In this document: positions 7,951-17,509 of the stretch, piece after piece
Layout: the number at the start of each line of letters is the position of its first letter
Position numbering within the stretch: position 1 is the first letter of the stretch
The notes under the pieces: generated by a model
The model's database searches: none
What the model was told of the DNA's origin: nothing
What the model saw: the letters and a program-made list of their open reading frames with translations, nothing else
Made by a program: the position numbers and the translations under genes
From: Fodinibius sp964490705
GTDB lineage: Bacteria; Bacteroidota; Rhodothermia; Balneolales; Balneolaceae
Length of the DNA stretch: 64,000 nucleotides
Direction of reading: 5' to 3'
Assembly (NCBI GenBank): GCA_964490705.1
Contig: CAZBCG010000001.1
Location: forward strand, 445,567-509,566

Positions 7951-9582
7951 TTGCTATCCAGCCGCTTTCTATTTAGATTTGATCTAAATTTCTCTCTTCT
8001 CAGAGCATTAAAAAGCACTATCATAGGCACACAGCTACATAAAAAATCTCCTCCCTGGTACCTGCTCCTGTTTGCAGCCATCATTGCGATTGGCGTTTTG
8101 CTACCACTTGTATATCTGTTGATTAGGGCATTTGGCGCTTCCCCCGAAATGTTGAATAATGTTGTTTTTCGGATGCGAAACCTGCGTCTGCTCGGTAATA
8201 CATTGCTGCTTACAGCCGGCGTCTTGGTGTTGGATGCGTTCATTGCGTTACCGTTGGCATATCTTTCGACGCGGTGCAAAATCAAAGCTCGACAGTTTAT
8301 AACATTGCTGGGCGTATTGCCGTTGGCCATTCCGGGTTATGTAATGGCGTATGCTATTCTTGGCCTCGGGGGATTAAATGGTACCTTTGAGGCATGGTTT
8401 GGCTGGAATTTTCCCCGCCTCAGTGGCTTTTGGGGATCGCTGCTGGTGCTCAGCCTGTGCACATTTCCTTACTTGTATTTGAATTTACGAACAGCGCTTT
8501 TGGGAATGGATCAGTCTATCGAGGAGGTATCGCGTTCGCTGGGACATGATGCGAAATCAACTTTTATTAAAGTGATACTGCCCCAGCTAAAGCCGGCATT
8601 TTTGGCGGGATCATTATTAATAAGTTTGCATGTCATCGGCGATTTTGGGACCGTATCACTCATGCGGTTCGAGACCTTCAGCTATGCGCTATATCTGCAA
8701 TATATTGCTGCTTTCGATCGCATCTATGCCGCTTGGCTGGCCCTCATGCTTTTGGGATTAACAACTGCAGCTCTCGTACTGGAGTACAAGCTTCTCAAAA
8801 AGGCAATCTATCACCGATTGGGGCGCGGGGCTGCAAAAGCCAAAACATTGTTAAATCTGGGTTCCTGGAAAATTCCCGCTTATACCTTTGTGGGGATATT
8901 ATTTTTGATAGCTATAGTTTTGCCGGTTTCATCCATTGTGCACTGGTTGGGCCAAACCGCTTTTGCATCAGTCGCGGGTGATCTGTATCAAGCCTTTATG
9001 AACTCGGTGAAAGCCTCGGCACCGGCTGCGGTTTTGACCACCTTTCTGGTACTGCCGCTGGCTTATATTGGCGTCCGATATGAGACCAACCTCAGTAATC
9101 CCATCGAACGCGTGGCCTACTTGGGATATGCGACGCCGCCGCTCGCTTTTGCACTGGCATTCGTCTTCTTTTCACTGCAGGTGTCAACGGCGCTGTACCA
9201 ATCACTTTTATTACTTGTCATTGCGTATTCGCTCCACTTTTTGGCAGAGGGCATCGGTCCCGTGCGGAGTGCTTTATATCAAGCGCCCCCCCAATATGAG
9301 GAAGCGGCGCGTTCGCTGGGATATTCATCCATAAAATCATTTTTTAAAGTTACATTGCCTCTGTTGCGCGGTGGAATTATTGCATCGGCAGCTTTGGTTT
9401 TCTTATCTGCAATGAAAGAGCTCTCCATAACGTTTTTATTAGCACCCATTGGTTTTGATACTTTGGCACTTAATGTGTGGTCATATACGGGAGAAGCAAT
9501 GTTTGCAGAAGCAGCTCCCTTTGCATTGACAATATTGTTATTTTCGTCCCTCTTTGTAGGGTTATTATTCTCGAAAGAGTAA
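7951..9582 (+). CDS. Ferric-iron-type ABC transporter permease (FbpB/SfuB-like, two modules)
   Basis: A 543-residue inner-membrane protein with about twelve hydrophobic helices arranged as two homologous BPD_transp_1 modules, as in FbpB/SfuB/ThiP-type permeases. The two ATPase-contact loops are EVSRSLGHDAKSTFIKVILP (first half) and EAARSLGYSSIKSFFKVTLP (second half). The start is a TTG because no ATG precedes the first transmembrane helix. It is followed 4 bases later by its ATPase. No periplasmic binding-protein gene is adjacent, so Fe(III) as substrate is inferred from family likeness only; thiamine or another ligand is possible. Confidence 0.85.
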   Translation: MLSSRFLFRFDLNFSLLRALKSTIIGTQLHKKSPPWYLLLFAAIIAIGVLLPLVYLLIRAFGASPEMLNNVVFRMRNLRLLGNTLLLTAGVLVLDAFIALPLAYLSTRCKIKARQFITLLGVLPLAIPGYVMAYAILGLGGLNGTFEAWFGWNFPRLSGFWGSLLVLSLCTFPYLYLNLRTALLGMDQSIEEVSRSLGHDAKSTFIKVILPQLKPAFLAGSLLISLHVIGDFGTVSLMRFETFSYALYLQYIAAFDRIYAAWLALMLLGLTTAALVLEYKLLKKAIYHRLGRGAAKAKTLLNLGSWKIPAYTFVGILFLIAIVLPVSSIVHWLGQTAFASVAGDLYQAFMNSVKASAPAAVLTTFLVLPLAYIGVRYETNLSNPIERVAYLGYATPPLAFALAFVFFSLQVSTALYQSLLLLVIAYSLHFLAEGIGPVRSALYQAPPQYEEAARSLGYSSIKSFFKVTLPLLRGGIIASAALVFLSAMKELSITFLLAPIGFDTLALNVWSYTGEAMFAEAAPFALTILLFSSLFVGLLFSKE

Positions 9583-9586
9583 AAAC

Positions 9587-10636
9587 ATGATGGAAAATTT
9601 ATTAACGGTACAACATTTAACGAAATCGTTCGACGAGAACGGTCCGGTTGTAAATGATCTGAATTTTGAAATCCGGGAAGATGAAATTTTTGCGCTTCTT
9701 GGTCCCAGTGGCTGTGGTAAAACGACTTGCCTGCGACTGATATCCGGTTTTGAGCGGGCCGATCAGGGAGAGGTTCACGTGGATGGTAAATTGCTGGAGT
9801 CCCCCACTTCGCATGTAGCTCCGCAAAATCGGGGTATTGGCTTTGTGTTTCAGGATTATGCGCTTTTCCCACACCTTTCGGTGATCGACAATGTAGCCTT
9901 TGGGCTAACCGACATCCCTAAACACAAGCGGCAGGTTTATGCCGAAGAAGTGCTGTGCCGTACAGGGATGGGCGATTATAAGGATCGTAATCCCAGTGAG
10001 CTTTCAGGCGGTCAGCAGCAGCGCGTTGCGTTGGCTCGTGCCATTGCACCCAAACCAAAGCTGGTACTGCTGGATGAACCGTTTTCAAATCTCGATGCGA
10101 TGCTGCGCGACACCATGCGCAAAGAGGTGCGCGATGTGCTCAAAAAAGCCGGTATGAGTGCTCTGTTGGTAACACACGATCAGGAAGAGGCGTTGTCATT
10201 TGCCGACCGTATTGCGGTGATGAATAATGGAAGAATTGAGCAGATTGGGACGCCCGAGGAAGTATATTATAATCCCAAAACAAAATTTGTGGCACAGTTT
10301 CTGGGGCGTACAAATCTCTTTCATGCGGATGCGGATGGCAGCCAAAAGGTGGCGACGAACTTGGGACCGATGAATTTAAACTGCAATGCCTGTGGACGCG
10401 TGCTTTGTTCTATTCGTCCCGAGCATTTAACGTTAAAGGAAGCAACTAATGAAAAACCTGAAAATGTAGGTACGGTTATAGGACGGGAGTTTAAAGGCCA
10501 CGATATCACCTATCACGTGCAGCTGGGTGGCGAAAAATACTTGGTGCATACCGACAATCGTGTACTTTTTGAGCCCAATGATGCCGTTGTGATTAAGCCA
10601 TTGGAGTCTGCAGTGATTCTTGAAGCCGAGGAGTAA
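9587..10636 (+). CDS. ABC transporter ATP-binding protein (FbpC/PotA-type)
   Basis: A 349-residue ATPase that powers the permease encoded directly upstream. It contains Walker A (GPSGCGKTT), the Q-loop (FQDYALFPH), the signature (LSGGQQQR), Walker B (LVLLDEP) and the switch His in LLVTHDQEEA. Residues about 245-349 form a TOBE-like regulatory domain as in FbpC, PotA and CysA. Two adjacent ATGs (9587, 9590) are possible starts. The next gene begins 4 bases after the stop. Confidence 0.9.
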   Translation: MMENLLTVQHLTKSFDENGPVVNDLNFEIREDEIFALLGPSGCGKTTCLRLISGFERADQGEVHVDGKLLESPTSHVAPQNRGIGFVFQDYALFPHLSVIDNVAFGLTDIPKHKRQVYAEEVLCRTGMGDYKDRNPSELSGGQQQRVALARAIAPKPKLVLLDEPFSNLDAMLRDTMRKEVRDVLKKAGMSALLVTHDQEEALSFADRIAVMNNGRIEQIGTPEEVYYNPKTKFVAQFLGRTNLFHADADGSQKVATNLGPMNLNCNACGRVLCSIRPEHLTLKEATNEKPENVGTVIGREFKGHDITYHVQLGGEKYLVHTDNRVLFEPNDAVVIKPLESAVILEAEE

Positions 10637-10640
10637 TACT

Positions 10641-10937
10641 ATGGATTTTATTCTACTACTTATTATTGCTGCTATTTGTGGTGCTATTGGCCAAAGTATT
10701 GCGGGCTATTCGCTCGGCGGCTGTTTAATTACTACCGTTGTAGGATTTATTGGCGCGCTTATTGGCAAATGGCTGGCTAACCAAATGGGTTTGACATATA
10801 TATTGCCGCTCGAAATTAGCGGAGAGATGTTTCCTATCATCTGGTCGATTCTGGGATCGGCACTATTTGCTGTAGCTATTGGCGTAATCAGGAGAGGGAA
10901 AAATCCATTCAAAAACAAAAAGCCTGACAACATATAA
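10641..10937 (+). CDS. GlsB/YeaQ/YmgE-family small membrane protein
   Basis: 98 residues from ATG 10641 (MDFILLLIIAAICGAIGQSI). Three hydrophobic segments with repeated Gly motifs (GQSIAGYSLGG, GFIGALIGKWLA) match the transglycosylase-associated/GlsB family of stress-linked inner-membrane proteins, whose biochemical role is unsettled. It sits 4 bases after the ABC ATPase gene and probably shares that transcript; the stop codon is inside the terminator hairpin. Confidence 0.75.
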   Translation: MDFILLLIIAAICGAIGQSIAGYSLGGCLITTVVGFIGALIGKWLANQMGLTYILPLEISGEMFPIIWSILGSALFAVAIGVIRRGKNPFKNKKPDNI

Positions 10938-10955
10938 CGTTATCAGGCTTGTTTT
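10909..10955. terminator. Bidirectional terminator between convergent genes
   Basis: AAGCCTGA...TCAGGCTT stem (10920-10927 and 10943-10950) with additional AAC/GTT pairing inside. An A-rich run lies on the left and GTTTT on the right, so it can end both the rightward ABC transporter operon and the leftward cytochrome gene. Confidence 0.8.
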
Positions 10956-10970
10956 AAAATCACTAATTTT

Positions 10971-11489
10971 TTATTCGGGAGCAGAGAAATCCTGGTTATA
11001 GGGATTGTTGTCGAAGCCCGGTGTTACTTTTACGAATCCGTGGCTGGTGGCATTGTGGCAAGAGTTACACGAGTTGACCATGGTGATCGTATTTTCGCGG
11101 ACTTCCTCCCAATTTTTATTAGCCAGGGCCTGTTCAACCGGCTCAATTGTAGGATCCAAAAAGAGTTTCATAAAGCGGGCAATATTGTACCCTTCATAGC
11201 CCGGAATATTTTCTTTGATACCGTCTGCAGCTGCGCGTACTTCGTGAAAATAGAAGGTTGCCAACTCATGATTTTTAGCATCAACAGCTAGCGCATATTT
11301 ATGGGTATAATATTGTAGTTGTCCCATGGCATCAGCCAGCTCCGGGACATCTTCGTTCGCTTTTTGAACGCCTTGTTGTTGCTGGGGCTGCTCGGTCTCG
11401 GAATTTGAGCAATGAACTAATAAAACAGTACAGAAAAAAAGGCTTAGGATAGCGACAATTTTGTGGACGGCTGAGCGCTTGGTAAACAT
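10971..11489 (-). CDS. Cytochrome c'-like haem lipoprotein
   Basis: A 172-residue lipoprotein (signal and lipobox LLVHC) with a single haem-c attachment motif, CNSCH, near the C-terminus (about residues 143-147 in NSCNSCHNATSH). One C-terminal CXXCH after a helical domain is the arrangement of class II cytochromes (c', c-556), four-helix bundles that bind NO or carry electrons. The axial and distal residues cannot be assigned here. It is a single gene with a shared terminator. Confidence 0.7.
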   Translation of the reverse strand: MFTKRSAVHKIVAILSLFFCTVLLVHCSNSETEQPQQQQGVQKANEDVPELADAMGQLQYYTHKYALAVDAKNHELATFYFHEVRAAADGIKENIPGYEGYNIARFMKLFLDPTIEPVEQALANKNWEEVRENTITMVNSCNSCHNATSHGFVKVTPGFDNNPYNQDFSAPE

Positions 11490-11593
11490 AGAGTTTTAAT
11501 TATTGTTGATGCTTATTTAAAATGAATCTAAGTATATAAAAAAATATCAACAAAATAGAGTTGTTTACCTGTATAGCCGAGGATTTTCAGGTC

Positions 11594-13987
11594 TTAAAAG
11601 AGACGTGCAGCCCCAATATTAACAAGAAGGGCAGGTTCATCAAGTCGGGCCGCAAAATCAATCCGAAATAGTCCGAGGATACCGTTGAGTGAAACGCCCG
11701 CCTCCCAGTGAATGCCGTTGGTTCCCAGGGGCTGGTAATTTGGTTGGGTAGGAGTTTGTGTGTCCCAGTCGGGCCAAGTGCGGGCGGCACCGCCAAAAAC
11801 GATGATGCCGATATTGCGTTCTGCCAAGGTCTGTAATCCTATTGCTTCGAACGGAATGCTGCGGAAATTATGCTCAACATTGAGCGACAGATATTGGTTG
11901 CCCTCATAGGGGCGTCCACGGGCGGCTTTCATCACACCATAGGGACTGGATTTGCCCAGCGATACATCAATTATGCCCAATTTTTGGATGGGGAGATTTC
12001 CACTGTAAGTGCCGGCTTTCAAGTTAATATCCAGCGTGTTGGACAGAAGTCTCCGCTGATAAAAGGTGGGAAATGACCAGGAAAGCCGTGTTTCGTAGCG
12101 CGTAAAGTTGAAGTCGCTGCCCAATGCCTCAGAGGAGTGTTCAATCTCAAAGCGGATGTAATCTTGTCCGGTAATCCCAAAGTTATACCCTTCGTTGATA
12201 TTATAGCCGGCCACCAGATCTATAACCCGCATAGTGCCTTCATCAATTGCGGGATTGGTTCTGTAATTATTCTTCTTACCCACAAGATCATAAGCAGTGG
12301 TAGTTGGCAGCGAGCTATGTTTTTTGCTTGAAAATCCTGCTGTTAACGAAAGGTCACTGTCAGGATGTTCGATGGAGGAGAAAGCACGAAATCCCTCTGA
12401 GCGATAGTAATCAAAATAGCCGTTGTTGCCCAGCAGGTTTGGGATAATGGTATAGTAGGGTTTATAGATGTGGGAAGTGTAGCGCGTAGTGGTCTCTGCG
12501 GCATAATTAATCCCGATAGAGGATTCAAAATGCTGACTGTCGAGCCAATTCAGGCTAAATCCGCCACCATAATTCCATTCTTCATAGCCGGTGCTGTACC
12601 CACTCTCGGCGCGCAGCTCCAGCCAGTCGGTGGCGTTAATGCTGTATTTTAGTCCTGCAAAAAGTTGATCTACGCGGTTATACCGAGCATCGGGACTAAT
12701 ATTGCCGGGCACGAAATCTAAGAATCCAAAAATTCCCGATCCCGAATCATCTTCATCATCGACCAATCCAGATAAAAATCCGCTGGGTTTAAATGCTTCT
12801 TCGAGGGTTGTGGAGCTGTCAATTTTGGCGTAGGCTTCTTCTTCATCAAGCGACAGCGGAACGGTGTCAACCTGTTTGTGAATTAGTGAATCGGAGCCAA
12901 CGGTGGTACTGTCAACACTGAACTGGGTTTCGTTTTGATACAGCGAATCGGGCAGGCTTGTATTAACCCGATAATTCGTAATGCGCGAAAGCTGTTTGAA
13001 TTTGATTAGTGGAAAGTCGAGGCCGACCATCGAAATTTTGACTTCGCCACCTATGCGTACATCCACCGGCAGCCAAAATTCTTTTCCAAAATTATTAAAC
13101 TGCTGTTTGTAATCGAGGTCAAATGATTTTACCGGCCGAGGGAAGTTGATGACATCGTTGGGTTGCAGGTTTACTTCCAGCAGGGCAAATTCATCTTCCA
13201 ATACAAACACCGTACCCTTGAAAAGCGGTTGCAGTTTTCGATCGGGGGTAACTTTGATTTCATATACGGTTTGGTCATCGAGTGAAGTTTGTCCGATGAG
13301 TTTAAAGTTGTAAAAGTCCAGCGCATCGGGATGGGTAACTCCCACAACCTCAAATTCAGCTATTTCAATATTATCATCATAAAAGTTGGGGAGATAACTT
13401 ACGCCGGCAAAGTTATCGGCAGCTTCGATATTGGCCGTTTGCCGTTTTGATTTGAGGACTTCGCGATGGCCCTGTTGTTTATCCCAGAAAACTTCGGAGA
13501 CCGATTCTGTAATAGATACAATGCTGGTGTCATTGGCCAGACTCTGCCGGGTGTAAGCATCTGCCCGGTAGGTATCGAGCTGTTTACGCCACTGCTGCTT
13601 GCGCTTTATAACTTCACGCATAATACGCACACCGGGGTCTTCATCCGTAACAACAATTTCCTGCATTTCAGTGACGGCAGGTTCAAGGGCAAAGTTTTGT
13701 TGTGATGAGGATTCGGCCGTGATGGTCCGGGTCGCTGACTGGTAGCCGATATAGCGGACGAGCAAAGTGGCCGGCAGCAATGAATCAGGGATGGACAGAG
13801 AAAATGTACCATCGGCATTTGAGATAGTACCGCGGTATGTATCTTGAATTAAAATATTGGTGGAGGGAAGTGTTTCACCGGTTTGAGCGTCGGTAACAGT
13901 TCCGCTGATATTTTTTTGTGCCTGTACGGTAAAGCCTGTTATCAGCAGTAGCCCAAACAGGAAAACCGATTTTAAATATTGCGACAT
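11594..13987 (-). CDS. DUF5686 outer-membrane protein with CarboxypepD_reg-like domain
   Basis: 797 residues. A signal peptide (GFTVQAQ) precedes a CarboxypepD_reg-like domain at about 25-115 (ISGTVTDAQTGETLPSTNI, IGYQSATRTI). A DUF5686-type region follows (EDPGVRIMREVIKRKQQWRKQL, then VEVNLQPNDV-like strands) and a C-terminal outer-membrane barrel that resembles the Omp85/surface-antigen type. The family is widespread in Bacteroidota and its function is not established; a role in export or assembly at the outer membrane is possible. An acidic insertion lies at about residues 375-430. No neighbour gives a clue. Confidence 0.8.
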   Translation of the reverse strand: MSQYLKSVFLFGLLLITGFTVQAQKNISGTVTDAQTGETLPSTNILIQDTYRGTISNADGTFSLSIPDSLLPATLLVRYIGYQSATRTITAESSSQQNFALEPAVTEMQEIVVTDEDPGVRIMREVIKRKQQWRKQLDTYRADAYTRQSLANDTSIVSITESVSEVFWDKQQGHREVLKSKRQTANIEAADNFAGVSYLPNFYDDNIEIAEFEVVGVTHPDALDFYNFKLIGQTSLDDQTVYEIKVTPDRKLQPLFKGTVFVLEDEFALLEVNLQPNDVINFPRPVKSFDLDYKQQFNNFGKEFWLPVDVRIGGEVKISMVGLDFPLIKFKQLSRITNYRVNTSLPDSLYQNETQFSVDSTTVGSDSLIHKQVDTVPLSLDEEEAYAKIDSSTTLEEAFKPSGFLSGLVDDEDDSGSGIFGFLDFVPGNISPDARYNRVDQLFAGLKYSINATDWLELRAESGYSTGYEEWNYGGGFSLNWLDSQHFESSIGINYAAETTTRYTSHIYKPYYTIIPNLLGNNGYFDYYRSEGFRAFSSIEHPDSDLSLTAGFSSKKHSSLPTTTAYDLVGKKNNYRTNPAIDEGTMRVIDLVAGYNINEGYNFGITGQDYIRFEIEHSSEALGSDFNFTRYETRLSWSFPTFYQRRLLSNTLDINLKAGTYSGNLPIQKLGIIDVSLGKSSPYGVMKAARGRPYEGNQYLSLNVEHNFRSIPFEAIGLQTLAERNIGIIVFGGAARTWPDWDTQTPTQPNYQPLGTNGIHWEAGVSLNGILGLFRIDFAARLDEPALLVNIGAARLF

Positions 13988-14106
13988 TAACTTGAATTTT
14001 CTCTGATAAGGAATAGGGAGTGATGGTTGTACTACAATGCGAAATGAAAGTTACGATTTCTTAGTTACTTCGTAATTAGATGACTCTCTTTAGTTATGGT
14101 TGTATC

Positions 14107-14140
14107 AATAAAAAAAGGCGACCCTCGAAAGGGTCGCCTT
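14107..14140 (-). terminator. Rho-independent terminator of OmpA-like gene
   Basis: Strong 9-bp stem GGCGACCCT / AGGGTCGCC (14117-14125 and 14130-14138) with a CGAA tetraloop, then a T-run on the minus strand. It lies 25 bases after the OmpA-like gene stop. Confidence 0.9.
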
Positions 14141-14163
14141 AAAACTAGTTGTTTTGCAGAATC

Positions 14164-15111
14164 TTAGTTATTTGGAGAATACTGATACGGATTCAGCGGA
14201 TGTGATTCTGCACGACGGTTTTTGCGGCATCCTTGCTCTTCGGTCATATCCATGCAAGGCTGGGGTGCTTTACCAAGGCCGCGAGATTCGATACGGTTTT
14301 CTGAGACGCCGTTTTCAACATAGAATTGTGTAACGGCTTCGGCACGTCGCTTACTGAGACGCAGGTTATACTGGTCGCCACCTACGTGATCGGTGTAAGC
14401 ATCAATGCGGACGCGGAATTTCTGGGAATCCATCAACTTCTTGATGTTTTCGTTGAGAATTCGAGCCGCTTCCTCATCAATGTTAGACTTGTCGAAAGCA
14501 AAGTTTACTGTTCCGAGTGCATCTTCACCGAGGAAAGCCGGATCGGATCCGTCATTAAGGTCCGTACCCATCTCGAGTTCTTGTGAATCGGTAAATCCAT
14601 CGCCGTCAGAGTCGGTATTATTGGGATCTGAATTATATTCGTTGATTTCATCGTAATCGCTAATACCGTCGCCGTCGGAGTCCGAGTTGTTCGGATCAGT
14701 TCGGTGCTCGTTAACTTCTGCTCCGTCATCAAGTCCATCACCGTCGCTGTCGGCAGCGGTGGGATCGGTATTGTGAGAGTTAACTTCTTCACCGTCATTG
14801 AGGCCGTCTCCGTCGGTATCAGCGGCATTGGGATCGGTGTTATACTCATTTAACTCTTCACCATCGGTAAGGCCGTCATCATCACTGTCGGCAGAAAGAG
14901 GATCGGTATTGTGTTCGTTCATTTCTGCCCAGTCACTTAAGCCATCGTCATCGGTATCGAGCGAACGCAATGTTTCCTCATCGAGAGATTGTAGATAATC
15001 CATGGTTCTTTCTGATGGTGCGCGCAACTCCTCGGAACCGCCGCAAGCCGTAAAGAGCGTCATCCCAAGAAACACGGAAGAGACAAGTAGAATCAGTTTT
15101 GAATTTATCAT
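14164..15111 (-). CDS. OmpA-family lipoprotein with thrombospondin type-3 calcium repeats
   Basis: A 315-residue outer-membrane lipoprotein (lipobox LFTAC). Residues about 50-190 contain six tandem TSP3-like units with the pattern D-x-D-x-DG-L-x-D-x-x-E-x-x-x-x-x-TDP, rich in Asp and expected to bind Ca2+. Residues about 205-310 are an OmpA C-terminal peptidoglycan-binding domain (NFAFDKSNIDEEA, TDHVGGDQYNLRLSKRRAEAV, ESRGLGKAPQP). It would tether the outer membrane to the cell wall through a calcium-stiffened stalk. The TSP3 units also form a DNA-level tandem repeat. It is transcribed alone. Confidence 0.9.
   Translation of the reverse strand: MINSKLILLVSSVFLGMTLFTACGGSEELRAPSERTMDYLQSLDEETLRSLDTDDDGLSDWAEMNEHNTDPLSADSDDDGLTDGEELNEYNTDPNAADTDGDGLNDGEEVNSHNTDPTAADSDGDGLDDGAEVNEHRTDPNNSDSDGDGISDYDEINEYNSDPNNTDSDGDGFTDSQELEMGTDLNDGSDPAFLGEDALGTVNFAFDKSNIDEEAARILNENIKKLMDSQKFRVRIDAYTDHVGGDQYNLRLSKRRAEAVTQFYVENGVSENRIESRGLGKAPQPCMDMTEEQGCRKNRRAESHPLNPYQYSPNN
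14585..14965. repeat. Coding tandem repeat array (TSP3 units)
   Basis: About six copies of a unit of roughly 60 bases inside the OmpA-like gene. Each encodes a D-rich calcium-binding motif followed by a short variable linker (NEHNTDP, NEYNTDP, NSHNTDP). The copies are similar enough to allow unit gain or loss by recombination. Confidence 0.75.
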
Positions 15112-15306
15112 CGTGTTACTATATAAGTTTAAAGTTAATTTTTTGGACTGGTGAAAAATAGAAGTTTACTGTAGAATCTAAAACCTTTCCATGAAATAAT
15201 TACCATTAATATGTTATCATTTACAATTAAAAACAAAAAGAAAGTAGATAGTTAGAAAAAAGTGTCATGTCGGTAAAAATATTCTTATTATTGCCACTCC
15301 TGAAAT

Positions 15307-15380
<74 letters not shown>

Positions 15381-15558
15381 CTTTTTTATTTGTTATTACT
15401 TTATTTTGCTTTTCTGCCATGAACCGCATTTTTTAGTTATATGACTCATACTTGAAACGATAGCGTTTGTTCCGGTTTGGGATGAATAAATGCATCAAGA
15501 GTTTTAATAACTAACAAACTTTACTGATTCGATAAATGAATTAGGTTCGGAGGCTCAA

Positions 15559-16740
15559 ATGAGGTGGATACAGAAGGCTAACATTACAGGAATAATACTT
15601 GTACTGCTGATAGTTTCGGCTGATTTGGTACAAGCGCAAGCAGATCTTTCGTTGCGGGTAGAGGTGAATGAAACGCTGGCTAATTCGCAATCGATTAATA
15701 TCCAGTCATTGATTGCCAATGACGGAGAGGGTCCTAATCTGTTTCGGATATACTTAAGCAATGAGAACAGCTCGGAATATGCCAATGATCTATATTTCGA
15801 GATTATCGTAAGTTCGGATAAGGTTGGTCGTATTTTAGAAGCCCGACAGAAAAGTGGCCAGCCGTTTAGCTTAAATCCCGGCCAACAAGTATATGCTACA
15901 AATAATAATATTGCTAATGGCTTGCCGGGTGTTGAGGAGTACATTCAGTTCAGTGGTAACTTAACTTCCGAAGGGCAAGATTTTGTAAATAATCTTGAAG
16001 GTGGCACAACATTACCTTCTGATCGCTATATGGTGGAAATCAATATTTATCAGGGATCGGGTCTGCAAAACAAAGTGGCCTCGGATATGGCTGAGGTTGG
16101 TACTAGTATTACAGAAGATACGCAGGATCTTTATTTATTGTCGCCTGGCAATACGGTGGATTCTGATGCAAGCATTTCCAATCCCTACCCCAACTTTCAA
16201 TGGCAGGGTTCTTCAGGCAGTTCCTTTCGATTGATTGTGGTGGAGGGTAAGCCCAACGAAAGTCCACAGTCGTTGCTTAATGGTGCACAAAGTACCAGCG
16301 CTACCCAAACGGATGGAATGTCGAGTGGTGGGTCGCTGGTGGATTATGAAATGCTGGACAGAGTTATGAGTCAATCGAGTTTCCAATATCCCAACTCGGG
16401 GGTACAAGCTTTGGAGGCAGGGAAAACGTATTATTGGCGGGTCATTGGTCAGCGTGAGACCAGCAGCGGTGAGCAACTGCGCGAATCAGAAATCTGGAGT
16501 TTTGCATTTTCTGAAAACCAGAGTTCATCTAGGCCCACAACATCTATAAGTGGAATGTCGGAAGCTCTGGAGTCGGTGATGGGGGAACAATTTAGCGAAT
16601 TTAGCGAGCAAGGCTATACGTTTGATTCTATGGTCATTGATGGACAGGTATTGCAGGGTACCCAGGCATTGGAAAAGCTCAGAGAACTTAGCCGCAGGGC
16701 CGAAGACGGGGATGTATCAATCGTAATTGAAAGAAAGTAA
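15559..16740 (+). CDS. Secreted protein of unknown function, first gene of FecR/cyclase operon
   Basis: 393 residues with a signal peptide (SADLVQAQ) and a GGAGG ribosome site 5 bases before the ATG. It looks like an all-beta exported protein. Residues about 190-320 carry the pattern NPYPNFQWQG...FRLIVVEG...GKTYYWRVIGQ, which resembles the fibronectin-III-like segments of Bacteroidota surface proteins. The C-terminal 60 residues are helical and polar. No enzymatic motif is recognised. It lies 3 bases upstream of the FecR-domain gene and is presumably the periplasmic or surface component of that operon. Confidence 0.6.
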   Translation: MRWIQKANITGIILVLLIVSADLVQAQADLSLRVEVNETLANSQSINIQSLIANDGEGPNLFRIYLSNENSSEYANDLYFEIIVSSDKVGRILEARQKSGQPFSLNPGQQVYATNNNIANGLPGVEEYIQFSGNLTSEGQDFVNNLEGGTTLPSDRYMVEINIYQGSGLQNKVASDMAEVGTSITEDTQDLYLLSPGNTVDSDASISNPYPNFQWQGSSGSSFRLIVVEGKPNESPQSLLNGAQSTSATQTDGMSSGGSLVDYEMLDRVMSQSSFQYPNSGVQALEAGKTYYWRVIGQRETSSGEQLRESEIWSFAFSENQSSSRPTTSISGMSEALESVMGEQFSEFSEQGYTFDSMVIDGQVLQGTQALEKLRELSRRAEDGDVSIVIERK

Positions 16741-16743
16741 GTT

Positions 16744-17466
16744 ATGATACACTATAATAATATACCTTTTAAGTTAATTGGAGTATTACTTATTGGGGTT
16801 GTTTTAGGCGGTGCAGTTCTCCATAATAATACAGCTGATCGCCCGCTGGCTTTTGTGCAAAAGTTTAAGCCAAGTGTGGGCATCCAAAATGCAGGCCAAT
16901 ATCAAGATGTAAGAAAGCGAGGGAAGCCTCTTTTTAATGGGGATACGTTGCGCACCAATGAAAATGGGTTTGCGTTGGTACAGTTTATGGACAAAAGTTT
17001 GGCCAAGGTAAAACCAGAATCGCGTCTTATTGTTGAGGGAGAAGTCGAAGACAAGCAAAATACCAGTACTCGCATTGGGCTCGAAGCGGGCGAAATTTTT
17101 CTGAATGTTACCGAACAGGGACGCGATAATTTTGAAGTTGCCACTAATACGACGGTTGCTTCAGTAAAGGGTACCGACTTTGGTGCCGCATCTAATAATT
17201 ACTTTTGGGTTCAGGAAGGAGAGGTAGAGCTGTTAGTTAGTCAAACGGGTGAATCAGCTACACTTACCGATAGTGAATACGGCCAGGTACAAAACGACGG
17301 CTCCATTGAAACGGGGCAAATGACCGATGAAGAGATGCAGGAGCGTAATCAGGACTATGAAGATATGGAAGAGAATGTGGAGCCTGAGGTTTATGAGATA
17401 CGCTTTATCGACAGCAATGGCCAAGAGCAAGTAATAGAGGTGAAAATTTTTGAGAATGAAAACTAG
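16744..17466 (+). CDS. FecR-domain protein
   Basis: 240 residues. An N-terminal hydrophobic segment (about 10-28) serves as membrane anchor or uncleaved signal, so most of the protein is periplasmic. The FecR beta-sheet domain spans about residues 40-165 (RGKPLFNGDTLRTNENGFALVQF, TNTTVASVKGTDFGA, WVQEGEVELLV). The C-terminal third is very acidic. Classical FecR proteins relay a receptor signal to an ECF sigma factor; here there is no sigma factor and the partners are a barrel protein and an adenylate cyclase. Confidence 0.85.
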   Translation: MIHYNNIPFKLIGVLLIGVVLGGAVLHNNTADRPLAFVQKFKPSVGIQNAGQYQDVRKRGKPLFNGDTLRTNENGFALVQFMDKSLAKVKPESRLIVEGEVEDKQNTSTRIGLEAGEIFLNVTEQGRDNFEVATNTTVASVKGTDFGAASNNYFWVQEGEVELLVSQTGESATLTDSEYGQVQNDGSIETGQMTDEEMQERNQDYEDMEENVEPEVYEIRFIDSNGQEQVIEVKIFENEN

Positions 17467-17509
17467 AAACCAATAACTGTTGGTTGATTCGGGGGTTAGA
17501 GACACTGCA

